Shown one piece after another: positions 1 to 7,936 of a stretch of DNA of 48,044 nt; position 1 is the stretch's first letter; each line of letters begins with the position of its first letter. This DNA comes from CAYOLL01 sp964404765 [NCBI: uncultured Gemmatimonadota bacterium] (GTDB lineage Bacteria > 4572-55). The position numbers and the translations under genes were made by a program. Where the stretch lies: positions 1-48,044 of the forward strand of contig CAYOLL010000030.1 in NCBI GenBank assembly GCA_964404765.1. The letters are read 5' to 3'. The notes under the pieces were generated by a model that saw nothing but the letters and a program-made list of their open reading frames with translations, was not told where the DNA came from and searched no databases.

Positions 1-63
1 TAAACAAAATTGCCCCCCTTGTTCCAATTCACGGAAAAGATCGCGGGAATTGCTGCAAAAATT

Positions 64-101
64 ATGAATAATTCAGGTAACCGGAAAATAAATAACTCAG
101 G
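64..101. repeat. Two ends of the CCTGAATAATTCA repeat family
   Basis: ATGAATAATTCAGG at 64-77 and a weaker AATAACTCAGG ending at 101 match the terminal motif seen at 1183, 1341, 4685, 4790, 7841, 36610 and 47759. They sit directly beyond the thrB stop codon (minus strand). The rest of 1-101 shows nothing recognisable. Confidence 0.5.
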
Positions 102-1034
102 CTAATCTACAATTTGCGCGCCTTCTTTATTCACCTCGGAAATATAGACCGTGCAGCCAATGCGCTGATTGAGAAAGGCGACTTCCATCGCCTGGCCAAC
201 GCGCTGGGCGGTATTACCGGAAGGGCACAAAGCAAACAGCGATGGCCCGGAACCAGAGATGCTGCAACCCAATGCGCCGGTTTTTATTGCCGCGCTTTTT
301 ACCGCATAAAAACCTTGAATCAAACCGGCTCGCACCGGCTCCGCCACCACGTCCTGCATCGAACGACCGATCAGATCAAAGTCGCCGGACATCATGCCGG
401 CAATCAAACCGGCCACGTTTCCCCACTGCTGAACGCCGGTTTTAAGCGCAATGGTTTCGGGCAGGACACGTCGCGCATCCTCTGTGCGAAGTTCCAGATT
501 TGGATGAACAACGGCTACATGCAGATTGGCCGGCGTGGGAATACTAATCACATCCAGCGGCTGGTAGCTGCGGATCAGGACCAACCCGCCCAACATGGCC
601 GGAGCCACGTTGTCGGCATGGCCCGCGCCACAGGCAATCCGCTCCGCCTCGATTACAAAGGGCAGCAAATGTTTGCGGCTAAGCGGGCGGCCCAGCAATT
701 CATTGGCCGCTACCACGGCGGCTACCGCGCTGGCGGCGCTGGAGCCAAGTCCGCTGGCTAACGGCATCTGCTTAAAAATTTCCACCTCAAAGCCCTCATC
801 CCGATTTAGATAATCCAGCATGCGCAAAATAGCAACGCCGGCGGTATTCTTATCTGCTTCGAGCGGCAACCGCCGATCATCCCCATGAATCCGGACAATC
901 GTCACACCGGGTCGCTTTTTTCGCCGGACGATCACCCGGTCGCCAGGCTCGGCAATGGCCAAGCCCAACACGTCGAAGCCACAGCAAACATTGCCGATCG
1001 TCGCCGGCGCAAAAACAGTTATAATATCCAACAT
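102..1034 (-). CDS. thrB: Homoserine kinase
   Basis: Phosphorylates L-homoserine to O-phosphohomoserine with ATP, the step before threonine synthase, in the cytoplasm. The 310-residue protein has the usual length of the family. It begins with the GHMP-kinase N-terminal signature (FAPATIGNVCCGFDVLG, the substrate and fold region). The glycine-rich ATP loop PLASGLGSSAASAVAA lies near residues 91-106, and the C-terminal GHMP motif SISGSGPSLFAL lies near residue 258. The ATG at 1034 is preceded by AGGAGGAC on the minus strand, which fixes the start. No other threonine gene (thrA, thrC) is adjacent, so the pathway is scattered or continues outside the window. GHMP kinases are easily confused among themselves, but length and motifs point to ThrB. 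Confidence 0.92.
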   Translation of the reverse strand: MLDIITVFAPATIGNVCCGFDVLGLAIAEPGDRVIVRRKKRPGVTIVRIHGDDRRLPLEADKNTAGVAILRMLDYLNRDEGFEVEIFKQMPLASGLGSSAASAVAAVVAANELLGRPLSRKHLLPFVIEAERIACGAGHADNVAPAMLGGLVLIRSYQPLDVISIPTPANLHVAVVHPNLELRTEDARRVLPETIALKTGVQQWGNVAGLIAGMMSGDFDLIGRSMQDVVAEPVRAGLIQGFYAVKSAAIKTGALGCSISGSGPSLFALCPSGNTAQRVGQAMEVAFLNQRIGCTVYISEVNKEGAQIVD

Positions 1035-1182
1035 CTAATGTCCTCCTAACCTGGATAGGCCATACCAAACGGCAAAAGTGAGCCATAATAAAATTGTGAT
1101 CACCACGACCTCCCAAGGAACGATATTTCACTTGACATTCATGCCCGATTTGCGTTGATTTTTAAGTGAATCGGAATATGAT

Positions 1183-1354
1183 CCTGAATTATTCATGCCA
1201 CAAAGGCACGAAGGCACGAAGTATGATTTGACGAGGATCGGATGTCTTTAAAGCAGTTCAATCCTGAAAAATTAAGTCTAAATGTCAAAATCTTCTAACT
1301 TGTTTTCGCTTCGTGTCTTAGTGACTTTGTGGCAAAGCGTATGAATTATGCAGG
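1183..1354. repeat. Palindromic MITE-like element, copy A of the CCTGAATAATTCA family
   Basis: The 387-bp gap between thrB and manA is largely filled by this element. Left end CCTGAATTATTCAT (1183-1196) and right end ATGAATTATGCAGG (1341-1354) are inverted repeats. Inside them the arms continue as GCCACAAAGGCACGAAGG on the left and CTTCGTGTCTTAGTGAC / TTTGTGGC on the right. No coding potential is visible. It lies between divergent genes, so it may affect both promoters. Confidence 0.65.
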
Positions 1355-1421
1355 TGATGTATTCTGGTCGAGTAATGTATAATATTTTTGGGGTCAAGGT
1401 CAAACAAATTGCAAAATCCGG

Positions 1422-2423
1422 ATGAAAACAATGCTAATACAACCATATCCGCTTAAATTTGGATCAAAATATGTTGAGAAAATTTGGGGCGGGCGTCGCT
1501 TAGCCACCGGTTTGCACAAAGATTTGCCGCCGAATCGGGTCATCGGCGAATCCTGGGAGATTTATGATTTGGAGGGTGAATCCAGTGTCATTGTCAATGG
1601 ACTTTGGCAAGGGCAGACTTTGCGGCAAATTATGGCTCAATATGGTGACTTGATTCTGGGGCCATTAGCAGAGTCGCACTCAGCTTTTCCATTATTAATC
1701 AAATTTATTGATGCTAATGATGTGCTGTCGGTGCAGGTTCATCCGGACGATCTTCATGCCCGCCGTTGTGGTGAATCGAACGGCAAGACGGAGTCGTGGA
1801 TTATTTTGGGCAGCGCCAGCGGGGAGATCGTTTGCGGCTTGATTGACGGCACAGATCGCCCGGCTTTAATCAAAGCTGTGAAAACGGGAAATGTAGCAAA
1901 TTTATTGCACGCATATCCGGTTCAAATGGGCGATGTCTTCTACATTCCGGCCGGGACGGTTCATTCGATTGGCGCTGGCGTATTGCTGTTAGAGATTCAG
2001 CAGAACTCAAATACGACATTTCGCTTGTATGATTGGGATCGGTTGGGTTTAAACGGGCAGCCGCGCGAGTTACATATTCCACAAGCTCTGGAAGTAACCG
2101 ATTATCGAATTAAAGAGCGCGATTTGCGGCCTGAAACGGTCAAGCTTCACTACGGTCGTCTGACTTATGATCGACTGATTGACAGCCCTTATTTTGTGGT
2201 CGAACGTTTTTATCTCACCGAATGGCAGGAAATACCCCGGCAAAAAAACACATTTGAAATACTCGTCGCAATTGACGGTCGTTGCCGAGTTATCTCCGCC
2301 GATAAACAGTTCCAGCCGGTCGTTCTCAAGCAAGGTGAAGTCGCTCTCCTGCCCGCAGCGTTGGGCAGCTATGCAATCGAATCGGAAAATGTCCGCCTGA
2401 TTCGGTCATTTGTGCCATCTTAA
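1422..2423 (+). CDS. manA: Mannose-6-phosphate isomerase, class I
   Basis: Interconverts mannose-6-phosphate and fructose-6-phosphate, feeding GDP-mannose synthesis or mannose use; a zinc-dependent cytoplasmic cupin enzyme. The 333 residues match the short (Bacillus-like) class I form. Visible motifs are the metal-site signature SVQVHPDD near residue 104, GKTESWIIL near residue 120, and AGTVHSIGAGVLLLEIQQNS near residue 180, which holds the metal-binding His and the substrate-facing Gln. A second in-frame ATG at 1431 is an equally possible start and neither has a clear ribosome site. It is divergent from thrB and convergent with the ligase gene downstream, with 27 bp between the stops and no obvious terminator. 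A TATAAT box lies at 1378-1383 without a good -35. Confidence 0.88.
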   Translation: MKTMLIQPYPLKFGSKYVEKIWGGRRLATGLHKDLPPNRVIGESWEIYDLEGESSVIVNGLWQGQTLRQIMAQYGDLILGPLAESHSAFPLLIKFIDANDVLSVQVHPDDLHARRCGESNGKTESWIILGSASGEIVCGLIDGTDRPALIKAVKTGNVANLLHAYPVQMGDVFYIPAGTVHSIGAGVLLLEIQQNSNTTFRLYDWDRLGLNGQPRELHIPQALEVTDYRIKERDLRPETVKLHYGRLTYDRLIDSPYFVVERFYLTEWQEIPRQKNTFEILVAIDGRCRVISADKQFQPVVLKQGEVALLPAALGSYAIESENVRLIRSFVPS

Positions 2424-2450
2424 TTTTCGACTATAAATATAAATAGGCTT

Positions 2451-3911
2451 TCAAACGGTTACTTTTTCCCAACCCTTCTTGATGTTTTCGGATCGGAACT
2501 GCGCGGCTAAGACCAAAATTTGTTCATAGTCGTTAGAGATTCGCACTTCGCGCTGCAAGGGTTCGGCTCGGTCTGCGCTAAAATCGCTATACACAGTGAC
2601 ATAGGCAGGATAGCTGCTATCTTGCATTTCCTTATTTGTTTTCCAGACCAGGAATTTTCGGACGGCCAGCTTGCCCTTTAAATTTTTAGTGTAAACTTCG
2701 CGCTGCAATATCGCCGCTTCCGGCAGAGGCGTTTTTTCGATTCGATCGGTAATCCGGTCGATGGAGACAAGCTCTGCTACTTGTGATATGCGGATGTCTT
2801 CCGGGACGGCCTGTTTGTCGTCCCGTAGCCGAACAAATGTCGGATAGATCATAGAAACAAACGGCAATCGCTGCACGATCTTGTAAGTGTTGTCCTCCTG
2901 GCTTAAAACCATACGCAAAAACGGCTTGTCATAGTTGTCCATGGAGAGTAAATCAACAAAGCTGATTTCAATCACCATTTCCGGGCGAACCATCTTATAT
3001 GGAAAGGCGTCGCGATCCACCTCAAGGTATTCGGAGTCGATGGGTATAGCTTGCAGTTTCGTCAGAAATTCGGTCCGTTGCGCTGTCGAAAAGCCCGTGC
3101 CTACTGAGCCCAATATCTGCAGCAACCCGTTTTCGCGCATCAGGGCTGTCAAAAAACTCTTGACCATGCCTTTCCGATCATCAATGCCCTCGACGTAGCC
3201 AATAACAACAGCATCAATGGTGTGGCGCGGCTTTATTTTATAGCCCAACGAACCTTCTGTCCGGACGACAAGGCCCTCGGCGTCTTCTTCTTCCACCCAT
3301 TGCCGAAAAATCTCAGCAACTTCTTCGCGGGAATTCGCTGCTTGATTTGCTACCGGTTTAATTTTCTGGCCGCTGCCAAACCAGGCGGTCAGTTTGGCCA
3401 AAATCTGCTCGTAGCTTTCGGCCAAAAACGGCTTGTTGTTTAGTTCGACAATATCAAAAGGGGCGAAGTGGAGCGCGGCGGCTTCATCCGCATTTTTCGG
3501 GCTGCGCGATGCGCCCAGCACGTCAAATACACGGCTGCGGCTGTCGTCGCTCTTGTGAAAGTGCAGCTCCCCGGCGATGCAAGCCGATACGACACCCGCG
3601 CGATGCAGTAAAGCCGCGGCTTCCTGCAAACAGGGCAGGCCGTATAATACAACGCCGCTTGGCTTGCACAAAAAGGCTTCGTTCTCTTCATAGATTAAAC
3701 AGTTAAACTCACCATCCAGCTTACGCGAGACGATGAACATTTTGCCGAACAAACGAGTGGCGATATCTTCTTTACCAAGGGCTACCAGCCGTGACGCCAC
3801 CCGCCGTTTGTAATCACGCGCCTTGGCGACAACAACGGGGTCAACTGCGTCCGGGCCGCCGGATTTAAAGTCGCCGGATAAGGTTTTAAGTTTATCTTTT
3901 AATATCTTCAT
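2451..3911 (-). CDS. ATP-dependent DNA ligase-like nucleotidyltransferase with extra C-terminal domain
   Basis: All core motifs of ATP-dependent ligases can be read. Motif I is RKLDGE with K64 as the expected AMP-accepting lysine. Motif III is the HFAPFDIVEL region, motif IV is AEGLVVR, motif V is GYKIKPR, and motif VI is FVRLRDDK. Between V and VI lies an OB-fold stretch (ILGSVGTGF) typical of DNA ligases. There is no large N-terminal DNA-binding domain: only about 60 residues precede motif I. About 130 residues follow motif VI and are not a recognised ligase part. The ATG at 3911 has GGAG nine bases upstream; the longer GTG start at 3926 has none. It lies 24 bp downstream of an unknown gene on the same strand, probably as an operon. 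Substrate (nicked DNA, ends, or another nucleic acid) is unknown. Confidence 0.8.
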   Translation of the reverse strand: MKILKDKLKTLSGDFKSGGPDAVDPVVVAKARDYKRRVASRLVALGKEDIATRLFGKMFIVSRKLDGEFNCLIYEENEAFLCKPSGVVLYGLPCLQEAAALLHRAGVVSACIAGELHFHKSDDSRSRVFDVLGASRSPKNADEAAALHFAPFDIVELNNKPFLAESYEQILAKLTAWFGSGQKIKPVANQAANSREEVAEIFRQWVEEEDAEGLVVRTEGSLGYKIKPRHTIDAVVIGYVEGIDDRKGMVKSFLTALMRENGLLQILGSVGTGFSTAQRTEFLTKLQAIPIDSEYLEVDRDAFPYKMVRPEMVIEISFVDLLSMDNYDKPFLRMVLSQEDNTYKIVQRLPFVSMIYPTFVRLRDDKQAVPEDIRISQVAELVSIDRITDRIEKTPLPEAAILQREVYTKNLKGKLAVRKFLVWKTNKEMQDSSYPAYVTVYSDFSADRAEPLQREVRISNDYEQILVLAAQFRSENIKKGWEKVTV

Positions 3912-3935
3912 TGTCAAAGTCTCCACAGTTTCGGT

Positions 3936-4664
3936 TTACTGCGGCTTATTGATTGCAGGCTGCGGCTCGTTTATGGCCTTTAGCTCCAGGTTTGTTAAAT
4001 GCAGGATCAGGCAGTAGTTGTCGCCGTCGATGCGTCCTTCCAGAAAGCCGCGATATGGCCGGGCCCCGCGCGTCAGAATTAGCGGTTCTGTGCCCTTTGC
4101 CCCGCCGCCTAACAGTAAAAGCGATTCTTTTTCATGCAACTCTTTGGCCATCTGATACAAAAAATCATACGTCAAACCGTTAACATGGACAATTTGATAT
4201 TTCCGGGAAAAGGCAAATTTTTTAATGGCTGCAGCTTTAGGAAATAATCGTCCTGTCCATTTAAGCGGCGCTTCGGCGGCGATATTGGCCTCGGTTTTTA
4301 CAAACGCCATGCGCTCTTTTTCCGTGCCGTCAGGGGCATAACTGATTTCAATTAACCTGACTGAAAAAGACAGTTCTCCGTTAGCCTGCAAGTAGACCCG
4401 CTGACTGTCGTAGACCATTTTGCCCGTTACATTCAGGTCAATCTCCGGGTCACCGCCCACCAGCATACCGGCCACCTGATCCAGACCTCCGGCGCGCGAA
4501 ACCAGCGCGGTCAGCGCGGTTTCGCTGGTGCCTTTAATCAAGCGGATGTTGGTCGGTCTGGCGCCATCCGGCAATACATAGGTGACGGGTGTTGGCAGCG
4601 CTTTTGATTCCAGGCCCACCTGAGCGTCGCGCTTGAGCCCATCAGATAAATTAATCGCACGCAT
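3936..4664 (-). CDS. Unknown protein, probable partner of the ligase
   Basis: A 242-residue soluble protein with no signal peptide, membrane segment or catalytic motif that I recognise. It opens with MRAINLSDGL and has an alternating beta-rich pattern in the first 160 residues. A glycine patch LLLLGGGAKG lies near residue 185, and the C-terminus ends in a short NEPQPAINKPQ tail. The AGGGG five bases before the ATG at 4664 supports the start. It is the first gene of a two-gene unit with the ATP-dependent ligase (24-bp gap), so the two products are likely to act together. A role in end recognition or loading of the ligase is speculation. Confidence 0.65.
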   Translation of the reverse strand: MRAINLSDGLKRDAQVGLESKALPTPVTYVLPDGARPTNIRLIKGTSETALTALVSRAGGLDQVAGMLVGGDPEIDLNVTGKMVYDSQRVYLQANGELSFSVRLIEISYAPDGTEKERMAFVKTEANIAAEAPLKWTGRLFPKAAAIKKFAFSRKYQIVHVNGLTYDFLYQMAKELHEKESLLLLGGGAKGTEPLILTRGARPYRGFLEGRIDGDNYCLILHLTNLELKAINEPQPAINKPQ

Positions 4665-4684
4665 AAAAACCCCTATTGTCGTAG

Positions 4685-4802
4685 CCTGAACTATTCACCG
4701 CGAAATACACTAAATACACGAAAGGGTTGTCATTTAAAATAAAGCTTTACTTTTCGTGCCTTTCGCGTATTTCGTGGTTCAATTATTTATGAATTATTCA
4801 GG
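4685..4802. repeat. Palindromic MITE-like element, copy B of the CCTGAATAATTCA family
   Basis: Ends CCTGAACTATTCA (4685-4697) and TGAATTATTCAGG (4790-4802) are inverted repeats. The inner arms are ACCGCGAAATACACTAAA on the left and CGCGTATTTCGTGG on the right. It sits between the ligase-partner gene and rodA and is too short to code. Confidence 0.7.
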
Positions 4803-4816
4803 TTAGATGTGAATAA

Positions 4817-4868
4817 CGGAATAGCGAATTTCAGTTTGCAAGCAACCGCGCTGAAGTTTGCTATTCCG
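4817..4868. terminator. Inverted repeat downstream of rodA
   Basis: CGGAATAGCGAATTTCAG (4817-4834) pairs with CTGAAGTTTGCTATTCCG (4851-4868) with two mismatches. It lies just beyond the rodA stop codon on the minus strand. There is no clear T run, so it may be a transcript-end stabiliser or a repeat and not a true intrinsic terminator. Confidence 0.4.
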
Positions 4869-4881
4869 TCAAAAACATTTC

Positions 4882-6087
4882 CTAAAAGAACTGATTTTCC
4901 CGTCGCTCGGCAGAAAAAGCCAATCCCAACGAAAAAAGCGTCATAACTAATGATGAGCCGCCATAACTGACCAGCGGCAAAGGAATTCCCACGACCGGTA
5001 ACGAGCCTAAAGTCATGCCGATATTGATAATTACGTGGGTCATTAGAAGAATGGCGACTCCCAGCGTGACAAAGCTGGCAAAGCGCGTGCCTGTTTTTTG
5101 GGCAATCGTAATAAATTCCATTAAGAGCCAGGCATAAAGCGCCAACAGGCAGACAATACCGATCCAACCAAATTCTTCCCCGATCACTGAAAAAATAAAA
5201 TCGGTATGCTGTTCCGGCAAAAAAGACAGGTTTTTTTGACTGCCCTCTAAATATCCTTTACCGGTCCATCCGCCGGAGCCAATCGCAACTTGGGACTGAA
5301 TAATCTGGTAGCCGGCGCCCAACGGATCTTTATCGGGGTCAAAGAAGGTGAATATGCGTTGCTTTTGATAATCCTTGAGCCCATCCCATAAAAATGGGGC
5401 GGCAATAGACACAGCAGTGGTCAAGCTGATTATGATAACATTATCAATTAAATCTAATTTGGAACGAAAAAGGATAATGATAATGATAATCGTGTATAGC
5501 GGAATAAACCACTTTGAGTAAATCGAGCTCAATGCCCCCAGGGGCGCCAGCAGTAAAATAACATGAATAAGCCGTAAGCCGCCCCAATATAAAAGGGCCA
5601 GCACAATAGGCCCAAAAGCAAGCGACGAGCCTAAATCCGGCTGAATTAATATCAAAACCATGGGGATGACGGCAATCAAAAGGGGCAAGAAGGATTCCTT
5701 AAGACTGTCTATGGGCCGGGTACGGTGGGAAAAATACTGCGCCAGCATCAATATTGTAGCCAGTTTGGCAAACTCTGCCGGCTGAAATTTAAAAAAACCC
5801 AACGAAATCCAACGATGGGTGGAAGTTACCGCCGGCGGCAAAACCAAAATTATAACCAACGTAATGAGGATGAAGCCGTAAAAAAATGGGGTGAAAAACG
5901 ATATAACCCGCATCGGAGTGGAATAGGAAACGGCAAAGGCACAAAAGCCAATAAATGTCCACAACATCTGGCGCTGAAAAAAACCGGCCTTGGATGAGTA
6001 CATTGTATTGGCTTGTGAGGCGCTGTACAAAATAATCAGGCCAAACAACAATGTCAAAAGCAGAGCAACAAACGGACGACTTTTCAT
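4882..6087 (-). CDS. rodA: Rod shape-determining protein RodA (SEDS family peptidoglycan polymerase)
   Basis: An inner-membrane glycosyltransferase that polymerises lipid II during cell elongation, paired with a class B PBP (usually PBP2). The 401 residues are mostly hydrophobic, with about ten membrane segments. SEDS signatures visible are FKFQPAEFAKLATILMLAQY near residue 100, LIQPDLGSSLAFGPI near residue 148 (with the conserved Asp), and the C-terminal loop PLPLVSYGGSSLVM near residue 370. The start ATG has no strong ribosome site. Downstream of an M20 dipeptidase on the same strand (88-bp gap); mreBCD and the PBP2 gene are not in the window, so this is a lone rodA. FtsW is the alternative SEDS member, but the overall pattern fits RodA better. 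Confidence 0.88.
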   Translation of the reverse strand: MKSRPFVALLLTLLFGLIILYSASQANTMYSSKAGFFQRQMLWTFIGFCAFAVSYSTPMRVISFFTPFFYGFILITLVIILVLPPAVTSTHRWISLGFFKFQPAEFAKLATILMLAQYFSHRTRPIDSLKESFLPLLIAVIPMVLILIQPDLGSSLAFGPIVLALLYWGGLRLIHVILLLAPLGALSSIYSKWFIPLYTIIIIIILFRSKLDLIDNVIIISLTTAVSIAAPFLWDGLKDYQKQRIFTFFDPDKDPLGAGYQIIQSQVAIGSGGWTGKGYLEGSQKNLSFLPEQHTDFIFSVIGEEFGWIGIVCLLALYAWLLMEFITIAQKTGTRFASFVTLGVAILLMTHVIINIGMTLGSLPVVGIPLPLVSYGGSSLVMTLFSLGLAFSAERRENQFF

Positions 6088-6119
6088 GGGTATTCAAAAC
6101 TTATTTGTGGCAGTTTCCA

Positions 6120-6149
6120 CCCTAAGGTTAAAAAAACAAACGCTTAGGG
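6120..6149. terminator. Weak hairpin between dipeptidase and rodA
   Basis: CCCTAAG (6120-6126) and CTTAGGG (6143-6149) form a 7-bp stem in the 88-bp gap between the dipeptidase stop and the rodA start. The loop is A/T-rich and no T tail follows on the minus strand, so termination is doubtful. Confidence 0.25.
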
Positions 6150-6175
6150 CAGTCAATAATGAATGGGTTTTCAGA

Positions 6176-7546
6176 CTAAAGACGGGCCAATTCCTTCAAT
6201 AAGAAGGCATTGGTTCGAGTATTTCGCTTAAAAATGTCCAGATCAAACTTCTCATTGGGTGAATGGCTGCGATCATCCGGCAGTCCAGCGCCAAGCAGAA
6301 TGCTGTCGATACCAAGCAGTTGCTGAAATACATTGACGATAGGTATTGACCCGCCGCTGCGAACTAAAACCGGCGCAATTCCATGCCCATGCGTGATTGC
6401 TGTCCGCGCTGCTTTTAAACTGCCGTTGTTGATATCAATAACTGCCGGAAAAGAATCGCCGGAAGCTTTCAGTTTAAGCTTGTAGGCTACGGTGGACGGG
6501 ATTAACTCTTTCAGGTAAGCTTCCACAGCCTGACGAATTTTGGCCGGATTTTGGTTGGGTACTAAGCGGAAACTAAATTTAGCGTGTGCCTGTGCCGGCA
6601 AGACCGTTTTAAAGCCTTCGCTCGTATAGCCGCCCGAAATCCCGTTGATATCAAATGTAGGCCGTAGCCAGCGTCTTTCCAGTGTTGAGTAACCCGGCTC
6701 GCCGCACAAAGCCGGAGCGCTGACGGATTGGCAGAAGGCTTCCTCGGAAAACTCCAGGCGGGCTAATTCGGCTTTTTCCCAATCTGCCGGCGGCAGAACA
6801 TCATTATAAAAATCGGGGACAAGCACCCGTCCGTCAGCTGCCTGAAATTTGGCCAAAACCTGGGTCATGATGTTGATTGAATTAGCGATCGTTCCGCCAT
6901 ATCCGCCGGAATGTAAATCCCGGTCCGGCCCGCAAATAGTGAGCTCAAAACAGGCCAGCCCGCGCAAACCATAGGTGATGGATGGTTTACTTTTGGTATA
7001 ATGGGCTGTATCGGAAATTACAATAAAATCACAGGCCAGTTGCGCCAGATTCTCTTTTACAAACGGTTCCAAACTTGGGCTGCCAATCTCTTCTTCGCCT
7101 TCAAATAGCCATTTGACATTAATGGGCAGTTCGCCATCTATGGCCAGCAATGCCTCCATTGCCTTTATATGGGTAAATACAGGGCCTTTATCATCTGTTG
7201 CGCCACGGGCAAAAATGTTTCCGGCGTTGATAGTTGGTTCAAAAGGCGGGCTTTCCCATAACTCCAAAGGTTCCGGTGGCTGTACGTCATAATGACCGTA
7301 TATTAGAACCGTTGGTTTACCCGGCTGATGGCAGCGTTGACCCCAAACGACCGGATGACCGGCGGTTTCACTTACCGTAGACGGCAATCCAATCTTCGTC
7401 AAGTGCGCGCTCAGCCAATTGGCGCAAGCCCGCACATCGCCTCGATACGTTGATTGGGTGCTGACGCTTGGAAAGGTCAGAAATTGTATGAATTCAGCCA
7501 GGTGACGATCATAGTGATCATCCAGGTAGTTTAAAACTTTTTCCAT
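6176..7546 (-). CDS. M20 family dipeptidase
   Basis: A cytoplasmic di-zinc metallopeptidase of the M20 (PepV/CNDP-like) group, 456 residues, the usual length. Metal and catalytic motifs can be read in order: GHYDVQPPEPLELW near residue 84 (His and Asp), GATDDKGPV near residue 116 (bridging Asp), EGEEEIGSPS near residue 149 (catalytic Glu-Glu), and a late histidine in PDDRSHSPNEKF. A lid/dimerisation domain interrupts the catalytic domain around residues 200-330 (GLRGLACFEL onward). GGGGAATT upstream supports the ATG at 7546. Likely trims di- or short peptides; the exact substrate cannot be told from sequence. Confidence 0.88.
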   Translation of the reverse strand: MEKVLNYLDDHYDRHLAEFIQFLTFPSVSTQSTYRGDVRACANWLSAHLTKIGLPSTVSETAGHPVVWGQRCHQPGKPTVLIYGHYDVQPPEPLELWESPPFEPTINAGNIFARGATDDKGPVFTHIKAMEALLAIDGELPINVKWLFEGEEEIGSPSLEPFVKENLAQLACDFIVISDTAHYTKSKPSITYGLRGLACFELTICGPDRDLHSGGYGGTIANSINIMTQVLAKFQAADGRVLVPDFYNDVLPPADWEKAELARLEFSEEAFCQSVSAPALCGEPGYSTLERRWLRPTFDINGISGGYTSEGFKTVLPAQAHAKFSFRLVPNQNPAKIRQAVEAYLKELIPSTVAYKLKLKASGDSFPAVIDINNGSLKAARTAITHGHGIAPVLVRSGGSIPIVNVFQQLLGIDSILLGAGLPDDRSHSPNEKFDLDIFKRNTRTNAFLLKELARL

Positions 7547-7688
7547 TTTAATTCCCCGTCAAAAGTTCACATGCGCACAGTTGCAATTTATGTGCAATAT
7601 ATGCGGCAGTTTATCATCCGGCAACAAAATAGTGGCTTGCAATTCATCCTTTCCGGGCAGCGTTTTTTGTTCAATTGTCTGACTTCAC

Positions 7689-7717
7689 TTGCGATTTTTC
7701 GGTTCTTGTGATATATT
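7689..7717 (+). promoter_or_regulatory. Sigma70-like promoter upstream of the PBP1A gene
   Basis: TTGCGA (7689-7694), a 17-bp spacer, and TATATT (7712-7717) on the plus strand. It lies about 220 bp before the PBP start, with a repeat end at 7841 in between, so the leader would be long. Confidence 0.4.
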
Positions 7718-7789
7718 ATATTCGGTCTTCGTTTTCAGCAAACGGCTTTGCGCTTTTAGCAATGGGAGCCCTGATTTTTCAACGTAGAT

Positions 7790-7853
7790 TTTCGTAACTT
7801 ATTTCTTCTTCGTGTCTTCGAGTCTTTGTGGCTGCGCTTGTGAATAATCCAGG
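7790..7853. repeat. Single right end of the CCTGAATAATTCA family
   Basis: CTTCGTGTCTTCGAGTC and TTTGTGGC followed by TGAATAATCCAGG (7841-7853) match the right arm of copy A (1300-1354). No matching left arm was seen, so this looks like a decayed or half copy. Apart from this and the promoter, the 390-bp gap 7547-7936 shows nothing. Confidence 0.5.
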
Positions 7854-7936
7854 TTATTATTTGGATAATTGTAAAAATTTATAGACGCTTGCCGAATTCT
7901 TGCCTTTCGGCAGTGATGTGAGTCCGATTTTTGGTT

